64,000 nucleotides of DNA. Origin: Desulfuromusa sp. (GTDB lineage Bacteria > Desulfobacterota > Desulfuromonadia > Desulfuromonadales > Geopsychrobacteraceae). This document shows positions 17,552-24,530 of this stretch, piece after piece. The position numbers were made by a program, and so were the translations under genes. The notes under the pieces were generated by a model that searched no databases, was not told the DNA's origin, and saw nothing but the letters and a program-made list of their open reading frames with translations. Where the stretch lies: the NCBI GenBank assembly GCA_016744595.1, contig JADGEB010000005.1:62001-126000 (forward strand), given 5' to 3'. Positions within the stretch are counted from its first letter, which is position 1, and the number at the start of each line of letters is the position of its first letter.

Positions 17552-18397
17552 TTACAAGGACTTATCCTGCCTGATCCGCAAAAATACTGGGAACTTTGGA
17601 AGACCTGACTGGTATTTACCATAATATTTAAAGGTAATCACCTCGCCAATCGATGGTGGTTTTTCACGCTCTGCGTCATTGAACCCGGTACCAATTCTGA
17701 ACTGTTGACCATCATCCAATTGTACCAGCAAAGAACCAAGCCGCCCCTCATTTCTCCCTTTACCGAGAAGCTGAGCAACAACCGTTGCTTCGGCATCCTG
17801 ATAACTTTTCACTTTGAGAATTTCTATACTCCGTCCTGCCGTGTAGAAAGCCTCCGGCTTACGAACAATCAGCCCTTCCCCACCAAGATGCTCAATCCGC
17901 TGCAATTCCTCTTGCAAGTGATTTTTATTCTTTAACGGGATCTGCGGGATGACAAAAGCATGATGGGATGGATGTTCGGCAAACCAGTTCTGAGTAGTTT
18001 TAATCCGTTGCATAAATCCACCGGGTGCATCTGGAGCATCAAAAATAGCAAATTTCAATTGCAACCAACCATCGTGTGATTGTTTCCGTTTGACGATAGC
18101 TACTGTTTGCTCAAAGGTACCACGTCCACCCCAAAGTTCTCCTTCTATTGGATAATCTGGAAAATCACGAATAAATTCTTTTGGGGGATTTAGAAGATGA
18201 CCATTCTTCGAAAACAGTTGTTGGCCATCCCAATAACCACGGACTCCATCAAGTTTTTCACTCATCAGCCAGCTATCAATATCAATCTGTTCAGAATAAA
18301 CTTTAGGCAACATCGGCTCAGCAGCACCGACCGAAATAGCTAACAACAAACCGCAGCACAACAAACTAACAATTTTTACCCACTTTACAGAAAACAT
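17552..18397 (-). CDS. ligE: Exported ATP-dependent DNA ligase (LigE type)
   Basis: This is a minimal ATP-dependent DNA ligase with an N-terminal signal peptide (about 25 residues, SLLCCGLLLAISVGAA-EP), so it should act in the periplasm. Nucleotidyltransferase motifs are visible: motif I EKLDGVRG with the adenylated lysine (about residue 48), GELWGG, AIFDAP, GGEGLIVRKP and motif V LKVK. They are followed by a short OB-fold domain ending in ITFKYYGKYQSGLPKFP. The 281-residue length fits the Lig E group known from Haemophilus, Neisseria and Campylobacter, where a link to DNA uptake or extracellular DNA has been proposed. The main NAD-dependent ligase would be elsewhere. It converges with csaA. 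Confidence 0.92.
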   Translation of the reverse strand: MFSVKWVKIVSLLCCGLLLAISVGAAEPMLPKVYSEQIDIDSWLMSEKLDGVRGYWDGQQLFSKNGHLLNPPKEFIRDFPDYPIEGELWGGRGTFEQTVAIVKRKQSHDGWLQLKFAIFDAPDAPGGFMQRIKTTQNWFAEHPSHHAFVIPQIPLKNKNHLQEELQRIEHLGGEGLIVRKPEAFYTAGRSIEILKVKSYQDAEATVVAQLLGKGRNEGRLGSLLVQLDDGQQFRIGTGFNDAEREKPPSIGEVITFKYYGKYQSGLPKFPVFLRIRQDKSL

Positions 18398-18517
18398 CAG
18401 CCCCTCCGCTTCGTTTTTTAAACAACCTGATTGATTTTAACAACGATATCTGTAAAATTTCTTATCAAACAAATAATCAGCAGAAACACCTCAATAGAAT
18501 TCAGGGAAAGGTTCCAT

Positions 18518-18880
18518 ATGGCTAATAGTCCCCCAACTCCACTTTATCGATCTATTTATGATCTGGCACATCAAATTCCCGCTGGTTACGTCACCACCTA
18601 TGGTCAAATTGCACGTTTGATCGGGTGTACTGCACGCACCGTTGGTTTTGCCATGGCAGCGCTACCACCCGGCAACGATATCCCATGGCAAAGGGTCATC
18701 AACAGTCAGGGTAAAGTCAGTCTACGCACTGATGGAGATGGAAATATCCTACAGCGTGACTTACTTGAAGCTGAGGGGCTTCAATTTAACCAGAAAGGAC
18801 GGATTAACCTGAAGAAGCATAGCTGGATTTTCTCAGAAGGTTTGGAGGGATCAAAAAATGAAAGGGATAAACATCCTTGA
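18518..18880 (+). CDS. Alkyltransferase-like (ATL) DNA-damage recognition protein
   Basis: A 120-residue protein of the MGMT DNA-binding fold. It has the helix-turn-helix stretch VTTYGQIARLIGCTARTVGFAM, but where methyltransferases have the reactive Pro-Cys-His-Arg it has P-W-Q-R (Trp57). That marks it as an ATL protein, which binds O6-alkylguanine without repairing it and recruits nucleotide excision repair. I use the ATG at 18518 because it matches the family start and follows AGGGAAAGG. The upstream extension to 18431 is unlikely. Its last 30 bases overlap the 3' end of the convergent gene at 18851. Confidence 0.92.
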   Translation: MANSPPTPLYRSIYDLAHQIPAGYVTTYGQIARLIGCTARTVGFAMAALPPGNDIPWQRVINSQGKVSLRTDGDGNILQRDLLEAEGLQFNQKGRINLKKHSWIFSEGLEGSKNERDKHP

Positions 18881-19411
18881 ACGCAGTTTGTAAGTTGCGT
18901 AGTCTGCCCCCCAAAAAGTAATATTCTCGCTTTCCTCCACTTTAGCCGTCAGATAAAGTGCCAGCGTAACCAAACTAACAACGATAATTGTCAATGGATC
19001 TACCCGCTTCAGAAACGCCCCCCAAGCCAGAAACAACAGCGAGGTGTACATCGGATGACGGATATAGCGATATAAACCATCTACGACCAGATGTTGTGTA
19101 TTTTCAAAAGATAAATTTTCAGGAGAAGATTGTCGCTCACGCTGACCGCCAATCCGCCTGAGAAGCCCCAATCCATACACCACCAGAACAACAGATATAA
19201 TCAGCAACAGCCATGATAAACTCTGCAATCCTGAAAAGGGCTGATCAAACCAGACCGGTTGATTATACAACATCAGCCCAGCGATCCCCTCAAATACAAA
19301 ATATCGATAAAACCCGTGAGAACGAGGATTATGTAACGAGCGCCAGGAGATCACGGTAAAGAAGAGAGTGACCATGGCAAATGCAACAAAACGCAGTACA
19401 ATTGGATCCAA
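18851..19411 (-). CDS. Isoprenylcysteine methyltransferase-like membrane protein
   Basis: A 186-residue integral membrane protein with about five hydrophobic spans and the PEMT/ICMT-type signature GLYRYIRHPMYTSLLFLAWG (about 113-132), followed by E-E-S near residue 157 and a Y-A-T-Y motif near the C-terminus. Members of this family methylate lipids or isoprenyl-cysteine, and many bacterial ones have no known substrate. It overlaps the convergent ATL gene by 30 bases. No operon partner is evident. Confidence 0.8.
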   Translation of the reverse strand: MDPIVLRFVAFAMVTLFFTVISWRSLHNPRSHGFYRYFVFEGIAGLMLYNQPVWFDQPFSGLQSLSWLLLIISVVLVVYGLGLLRRIGGQRERQSSPENLSFENTQHLVVDGLYRYIRHPMYTSLLFLAWGAFLKRVDPLTIIVVSLVTLALYLTAKVEESENITFWGADYATYKLRSRMFIPFIF

Positions 19412-19560
19412 TTTAAAATCTCTCCATTTTGAAAAGCAGGTAAAAACATAGGGATAGTAATATATTTGACAAGCAGATGGAAATCATTATTCTGATAGAC
19501 AATAATGCTCTGATTGAAACGAGTTACTTAGATAAGTCCTCTTCCTGAATTTGAGCATAA

Positions 19561-19597
19561 AAAAGAGCTGACAGAAATTTTGTCAGCTCTTTTTTTA
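19561..19597. terminator. Terminator downstream of the sensor pair
   Basis: AAAAGAGCTGACA at 19561-19573 pairs with TGTCAGCTCTTTT at 19581-19593, with poly-T on both strands. It lies about 50 bases beyond the stop codon of the gene at 19648 and should end that minus-strand transcript. Confidence 0.88.
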
Positions 19598-19647
19598 ACC
19601 CCTCACTTAATTTGCGAACTCAACGGAAACCAGTATATAAAACCTGA

Positions 19648-20562
19648 TTAGGTTTTTTTCTTCAGTCTCTCCATTGCTGCTTTCAAACTCACCCGCAATC
19701 GCTCCAAAACATCAGCCAACTGGGCAATCTCATCGTTTCCTTTAACTTCAATCTTATTTTCAACTTTTCCATCAGCCAGCTCCGATGCTACCTGGGTAAA
19801 GTGGGTCAGCGGTTTAAGAGCTCTATCGACAACAATAAAAATTATCAACAGAGAAACAGCCAAAATACCAGCCATGATCCCGAGCAGTTTGGATTGCAGC
19901 GCCTGCTTAGCCTGTTCGGTCTTACTCAAAGAGAAACCAATTCGAAACCCTCCCCAATGTTTCCCTTTGACACGAATGGGGGTTGAAATATCCCACATTG
20001 TTACTCCGGTATCACGGTGATAAATTTGCTGAAAAGCCGGGACAGTATTGTGAGCCGCTTGGATACCAATTTCGTCATTAAAAATTCGCTTGGTTCGATT
20101 ACCAATCAGATCCCTTTGTTGGTCACCAGTAATTGGCTGCTGGTAAAGAGTATTATGGGTCGGCAAATAGCCATTGACGTCAACCGCCACAGCAAAAACG
20201 ACAGAATCGTCTTTAAGAAATTCATCCTGCAACGACAAAATTGCCTTATCTAGGTAAAAATCATATTTGGTATGGTATTTTTTCGGCTCAAACCCGGGAA
20301 TTAGTACATAATCGGTGTCAAAAGCATCGTTGACACTGAAAACACCATTATCAATCGCCTCCTCTATTACCCGCCCAATCAGCTTAGCACCAAGTATCGA
20401 TTCGATCTTCCCCCGTTCGAGCAACTGCGCTTCAAGACTGTCGCTTTGTTGTTTAATGATATAGTAACTGCCAGCTACAACGACAATCGACAAAACAAGA
20501 GTAACAAGAATCGCAACTTTGACACTAATTTTAGAAAACACAAAGACTCTCCTTTTCACCAT
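19648..20562 (-). CDS. Membrane-anchored periplasmic sensor with HAMP domain and no output domain
   Basis: The 304-residue protein has a transmembrane segment at about 12-34, a periplasmic domain (about 40-215), a second membrane segment (about 226-250) and a HAMP domain (about 250-300, ending in a short coiled coil LRVSLKAAMERLKKKT). The periplasmic domain carries NGYLPTHN, NRTKRIFND and HWGGFRIG, a pattern I associate with sensor regions of some chemoreceptors. After HAMP the protein simply ends: no receptor signalling hairpin, kinase or GGDEF domain. It lies 11 bases downstream of a secreted protein with the same domain. I use the ATG at 20562 rather than the preceding TTG. The partner that reads the signal is unknown. 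Confidence 0.82.
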   Translation of the reverse strand: MVKRRVFVFSKISVKVAILVTLVLSIVVVAGSYYIIKQQSDSLEAQLLERGKIESILGAKLIGRVIEEAIDNGVFSVNDAFDTDYVLIPGFEPKKYHTKYDFYLDKAILSLQDEFLKDDSVVFAVAVDVNGYLPTHNTLYQQPITGDQQRDLIGNRTKRIFNDEIGIQAAHNTVPAFQQIYHRDTGVTMWDISTPIRVKGKHWGGFRIGFSLSKTEQAKQALQSKLLGIMAGILAVSLLIIFIVVDRALKPLTHFTQVASELADGKVENKIEVKGNDEIAQLADVLERLRVSLKAAMERLKKKT

Positions 20563-20573
20563 CAATCAATAAA

Positions 20574-21167
20574 CTAACTTTTTTTATAACCAATCCGCAC
20601 TGCACCCCAGTGACGGTTTTGAATAATTATTGGTACCGATAGATCACCCATGACTTCTCCAGTATCCCGGCTGTAGCGTTGCAATAAATAATCTTTTTGA
20701 TTGCGCGCCGCGGCCAAACCAGTACGGTCATTAAACATCCTTTTGGTTCTATTCCATTTGGTATTTACGTCGGCATTGTCAGTCAATGGTCTCGAATAGC
20801 GGGAATTATGCGTTGGCAGGTAACCATTACGATCTACGATAACGACAAAAATCAACCGTTTGTCGTAACCAAGAATCTTATCAATAATCGGCCTAACCAC
20901 ACCATCAGAGAGCTTATCGTACTGAGTTCGAAATTTTTGCGGGTCAGTATTGGGAACCGGGATATAAAAAGTATCGAACAATTGCGGTACACTCAATTGT
21001 CCCGACGTCAATAGCAAATTAAACTGAGCCACGACATCGGTACGACATTCGACAGCCAACTGCCTGACCTCTTCATCAAAACGATCCAGATCATCTGCAG
21101 CAGACAATGAAGTTACTGAAATGAATAAAATGGACAGGAGCAACAATTGATTACGAAAAAAAACCAT
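20574..21167 (-). CDS. Secreted stand-alone sensor domain protein
   Basis: A 197-residue protein with a signal peptide (cut near SLSAA-DD) followed only by the domain found in the gene downstream: FDTFYIPVPNTDPQKFRTQYD, then DRNGYLPTHNSRYSRPL, NRTKRMFNDRTGLAAARN and RHWGAVRIGY. It has no membrane anchor beyond the signal peptide, so it should be periplasmic. AAGGAAAG precedes the ATG. Together the two genes encode a soluble and a membrane-bound version of one sensor, with no effector. Neither contains a CxxCH haem motif. Confidence 0.82.
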   Translation of the reverse strand: MVFFRNQLLLLSILFISVTSLSAADDLDRFDEEVRQLAVECRTDVVAQFNLLLTSGQLSVPQLFDTFYIPVPNTDPQKFRTQYDKLSDGVVRPIIDKILGYDKRLIFVVIVDRNGYLPTHNSRYSRPLTDNADVNTKWNRTKRMFNDRTGLAAARNQKDYLLQRYSRDTGEVMGDLSVPIIIQNRHWGAVRIGYKKS

Positions 21168-21529
21168 TTACTTTCCTTCGATCTGATATCTCCACATCTC
21201 AAGACATCCGCACACAAAAAGTTGAAACCATTTTTTAATTAAATTATCAGTCAATATAAATATAATAATGTTCTATTTATATCCTACAAGAAAAACAAGT
21301 CAAGAAAAAATTACTGTTAATTATGGGCATAGAGGTCAATAACACTGTTAACAAATAAATACAAACTTCGGGAATGTTATTAATTTATTATACTTAATTA
21401 AAATATTTCTCGCCCAAAGATTATGTTTTAGTATCTACAAGCAGAAGGGTATTGCTATTGGCAACTTATTCCAAAATAACTTATGCTGATAGAAACTTAA
21501 CCAGACAATTTTGTCCTTTGGATTAAAAA
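21168..21529. other. AT-rich divergent promoter region
   Basis: This 362-base gap lies between the start of the sensor pair and the start of the site-2 protease gene. It is strongly AT-rich with no reading frame of note. It presumably holds both promoters. I found no sigma-54 match. Confidence 0.5.
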
Positions 21530-22423
21530 ATGAATGACTACCAGTCAGACCCAGAAAAAAAACCAACAAATATCGAGGCACCCCTTGCATACCCATCACC
21601 GCAAAAAAAGGGTCTGCTGCGAAAACTTGGCCCTCTTGGGTTCCTGTTGATTTTTATTTTCAGCAAACTCAAATATCTTGCCGTTATTCTGCAGATCGGC
21701 AAGTTTAAAACTTTCATTACCATGCTGATCAGCATCTGGGCTTATGCCATGTTCTGGGGTTGGCCTTTTGCGGTCGGTTTTGTCGCGCTGTTATTTATTC
21801 ACGAGATGGGGCACGTCGTCGCCCTGCGAATGCAGGGGATCAAAGCGACAGCGCCAATGTTCATCCCATTTATGGGAGCCTTTATCGGCATGAAACAAAT
21901 GCCAGACAATGCTTTTGCCGAAGCGGTGATGGCCTATGGCGGCCCATTCCTTGGCACTCTGGGTGCAATCGTCTGCGCTGGGATTGGCCTACTGACCGGA
22001 AATCCATTCTGGCACGCCCTGGCAATGACCGGTTTTCTCCTCAACCTGTTTAATCTATTACCAATCTCCCCTCTCGACGGTGGACGTATTATCGGCGTGA
22101 TCAGTCCCAAACTATGGATCGTCGGGTTAATCGGAGCGATTGCCCTGTTCTATTACACCTGGTCACCCATTATTGGGCTGATTATTATCATGGGCAGCTT
22201 TCAAATTTATTCATCATCAAAACGTTCAGCAGCAGAAAAAGCTCGTTACTATACGGTGACACCAGGCAAACGGATTGCAATGGGCGCTGCCTTTCTGGCT
22301 CTTTTGGCCGTCACTTCTTTCGGTATGTTGGCAATGCAGATCCCGCTGGATAACTTCCAGAAATATGGAAGCGTTACTCCAGAAAGGGTAGAAGATAATA
22401 ATTCACTGATTCGTATTCGCTAG
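21530..22423 (+). CDS. Site-2 protease family (M50) membrane metalloprotease
   Basis: A 297-residue intramembrane protease homologue. The zinc motif H-E-M-G-H sits in LLFIHEMGHVVALRMQG (about 89-105), and the second metal-ligand motif is NLLPISPLDGGRI (about 176-188). There are about five or six hydrophobic spans and a soluble N-terminal stretch of about 30 residues. No PDZ domain is visible, unlike RseP. Substrate unknown. The next gene, an LpxR-like deacylase, starts 10 bases later, so both may respond to envelope stress; that is inference. Confidence 0.9.
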   Translation: MNDYQSDPEKKPTNIEAPLAYPSPQKKGLLRKLGPLGFLLIFIFSKLKYLAVILQIGKFKTFITMLISIWAYAMFWGWPFAVGFVALLFIHEMGHVVALRMQGIKATAPMFIPFMGAFIGMKQMPDNAFAEAVMAYGGPFLGTLGAIVCAGIGLLTGNPFWHALAMTGFLLNLFNLLPISPLDGGRIIGVISPKLWIVGLIGAIALFYYTWSPIIGLIIIMGSFQIYSSSKRSAAEKARYYTVTPGKRIAMGAAFLALLAVTSFGMLAMQIPLDNFQKYGSVTPERVEDNNSLIRIR

Positions 22424-22432
22424 GATGGTTCT

Positions 22433-23452
22433 GTGCTTCGCTATCTGACTTTATTATTATTGCTGGTACTTCCACTCTCTGCCCACAGTGCAGACAATCC
22501 CTGGACAAACAGCCTCTATTTTGAAAACGACCTGTTTATTGGCACCGACAGCGATTACACTAATGGAGTCAAATATTCTATAATTTCTCCCGACCTGTCA
22601 CCTCAGGCACCCCACAAGCGAACCGCCAAAATATCACGTATGGCGTTAGATTTATTCCACACCCTGCCACTGGTAAAAAATGCCCCCGCAGAAACCGGAC
22701 ATAAAATCGAGCTGGCCTTTGGACAAAGTATTTTCACACCACAAGATATCAGTCGTTACGATTTAATTGAGGAAGACCGTCCTTACGCTGGATATAGCTA
22801 TCTTTCTATGGCGTACCACCGCAAAAGCGATGAAGGACAAAGTTGGAGCCAAATGGATACAGCCGAGGTTCAAATCGGCATTGTTGGCCCATCATCTTTA
22901 GCTGAAGATGCACAAAAATTTATTCATCGGATTCGTAATTTGCAAAGACCCAATGGCTGGGATCATCAACTAAAGGATGAGTTGGGAGTCACTCTGGCCT
23001 TTGAACGCAAATGGTTGTATCACCCAACCCGACAACGCCGCTTTTGTGCTGATGCCATAGGCCATACAGGAATTACTCTGGGCAACGTCATGACCTATCT
23101 CAATGCTGGTCTGGAAATACGAGCAGGCTGGAATATCCCGCGAAGTTTTGCCGTGTCGCTGATTCGACCAGCAGGGAGCACCTGGAGTACTCTGGATCAC
23201 AACCTTAGTATTTACCTGTTTTCCGCAGTTAATGGACGAGCAGTATTACGGGATATTTTTCTCGATGGAAATACCTTTCGCGACAGTCACCATCTAGATA
23301 AAAGACCCTTCGTTGCGGATCTATCTACAGGAATAACCGCACGGTATCGGCGCCTCTCCCTAAGCGTAGTCCGAACCCGCCGAACCCGCGAATATGAGCA
23401 CCAACCAAAACATCATGGATTTGGATCAATAACCCTCAGCTATGCATTCTAA
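22433..23452 (+). CDS. LpxR-like outer-membrane lipid A deacylase family protein
   Basis: A 339-residue beta-barrel protein with a signal peptide (cut after AHSA) and the family opening NSLYFENDLFIGTDSDYTNGVKYS. Also present are RPYAGYSYLSMAYHR and GWDHQLKDELGV, which holds the histidine expected in the LpxR active site. The C-terminus ends in the aromatic residue typical of outer-membrane barrels (SITLSYAF). LpxR removes the 3'-acyloxyacyl chain from lipid A in Salmonella; many homologues are untested. Translation starts at GTG with AGGA overlapping the stop codon of the protease gene. Confidence 0.88.
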   Translation: MLRYLTLLLLLVLPLSAHSADNPWTNSLYFENDLFIGTDSDYTNGVKYSIISPDLSPQAPHKRTAKISRMALDLFHTLPLVKNAPAETGHKIELAFGQSIFTPQDISRYDLIEEDRPYAGYSYLSMAYHRKSDEGQSWSQMDTAEVQIGIVGPSSLAEDAQKFIHRIRNLQRPNGWDHQLKDELGVTLAFERKWLYHPTRQRRFCADAIGHTGITLGNVMTYLNAGLEIRAGWNIPRSFAVSLIRPAGSTWSTLDHNLSIYLFSAVNGRAVLRDIFLDGNTFRDSHHLDKRPFVADLSTGITARYRRLSLSVVRTRRTREYEHQPKHHGFGSITLSYAF

Positions 23453-23495
23453 GAATAGATATTGAACAAAACTAAGAATAGATATTGAACAAAAC
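23450..23495. repeat. 23-base perfect tandem duplication
   Basis: Two adjacent identical 23-base units begin at the stop codon of the LpxR-like gene (23450-23472 and 23473-23495), each starting TAAGAATAGATATTG. It is a recent tandem duplication in the 3' untranslated region with no evident function. Confidence 0.9.
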
Positions 23496-23544
23496 CATTA
23501 TGTTACACAATCGATAAGAATAAACCCTAACAAGGGAGAGGGCT

Positions 23545-24237
23545 ATGGACAAAAAGCAAAGAACCTCAAGTTTGCCATTTAAATATTCGAACGAATTCAA
23601 ACCATACTATTTTTCTGATAGAGAAAATATGATTCGAATCGCAATGGAGTATGTTAAATCATCAAAAATAGAAGGTGACTATCTGGAATTTGGGGTGCAT
23701 ATGGGTGCTACATTCCAGGCAGCCTATCATCTTGCACAAAGAGAAGAACAAGCAGGCATGAAATTTTATGCGTTTGATTCGTTTGAGGGAATGCCAAAAA
23801 GTGAGGGCATTGATAGCGCCGACCAACTTTACCAATTTGTTGAGGGGCAATATGCTTGCACCGAAGAACAATTTAAACAAGCTATCCAGCAGAATGGCGT
23901 AAATCTAAAAAAGGTTATATCAGTAAAAGGATGGTTCGATAAAACTTTAACAAAGGAACTACGGCAGGACTTGGGTGAAAATAAAGCAGCAATTATCTGG
24001 GTTGATTGTGACCTTTACGCATCGACTGTTCCGGTATTAGAATTTGTAACAGATTATCTTCAAAATGGAACCATCATTTGCTTCGATGACTGGTTTTCTT
24101 TTTTAGGAAATCCAGATAGAGGTGAGCAAAAATCGTTTAATGAATGGATCAAAAAAAATCCACAAATTCACTGTATCGATTATCATATTTTTGGTAAGTG
24201 GGGAAAATCATTCATAGTAAACCTGCCTGATAACTAA
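23545..24237 (+). CDS. TylF/MycF-family methyltransferase
   Basis: A 230-residue class I methyltransferase. The glycine-rich SAM region is GDYLEFGVHMGATF (about 45-58), with FDSFEGMP and the acidic metal/active-site region IIWVDCDLYASTVPVL and ICFDDWFSF. TylF relatives methylate sugars or peptides in secondary or surface-glycan metabolism. The gene is more AT-rich than its neighbours and has no biosynthetic partners here, which hints at acquisition. GGGAGAGGG lies upstream of the ATG. Confidence 0.85.
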   Translation: MDKKQRTSSLPFKYSNEFKPYYFSDRENMIRIAMEYVKSSKIEGDYLEFGVHMGATFQAAYHLAQREEQAGMKFYAFDSFEGMPKSEGIDSADQLYQFVEGQYACTEEQFKQAIQQNGVNLKKVISVKGWFDKTLTKELRQDLGENKAAIIWVDCDLYASTVPVLEFVTDYLQNGTIICFDDWFSFLGNPDRGEQKSFNEWIKKNPQIHCIDYHIFGKWGKSFIVNLPDN

Positions 24238-24320
24238 ATCGTTATATGGAAAATAATGCTTTAGTTTCAATGACTCTCTAGAATCCAAACGCAGCTCGCA
24301 GACAAGTTCCGGTGACTTCC

Positions 24321-24394
24321 AGGGCAAACAAGGCCAAGGAGAAAACAGAAACCTCCCTTTATCTCACGGTTGTTCTCCGTGGCATTCCTGCCCT
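24321..24394. other. Long imperfect stem-loop in the gap before the chemoreceptor
   Basis: AGGGCA (24321) pairs with TGCCCT (24389), GCCA with TGGC, and GGAGAA with TTCTCC, giving a three-part stem with internal loops. There is no T-run, so it is not a usual terminator. It lies about 85 bases after the methyltransferase gene and 137 before the receptor start. It could be an untranslated-region structure or a decayed palindromic repeat. The rest of 24238-24530 shows nothing else. Confidence 0.4.
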
Positions 24395-24530
24395 CCTCTT
24401 CCCTTATTCCCTCAACAAAACAGAAACGCATACAAAGTAATTACTACCTGACATGGCATTAGAAATATGTTATAAACATCTTCAAATTTTTCCGCAACCC
24501 AACCTACTTGGCCGACAAGGGAAACTATCC

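Noticed and set aside
18431-18517. Upstream extension of the alkyltransferase-like protein
   Set aside because: It adds 29 residues absent from the family, while the ATG at 18518 has a ribosome binding site and the expected N-terminus.
19648-21167. Haem-binding sensor domains like those of Geobacter chemoreceptors
   Set aside because: No CxxCH motif is present in either protein, so covalent c-type haem is not supported.
24321-24394. Cyclic-di-GMP (GEMM) riboswitch
   Set aside because: Only the AGGGCAAAC word matches. The second conserved segment (GACGCAAAGCC-like) and tetraloop receptor are missing.
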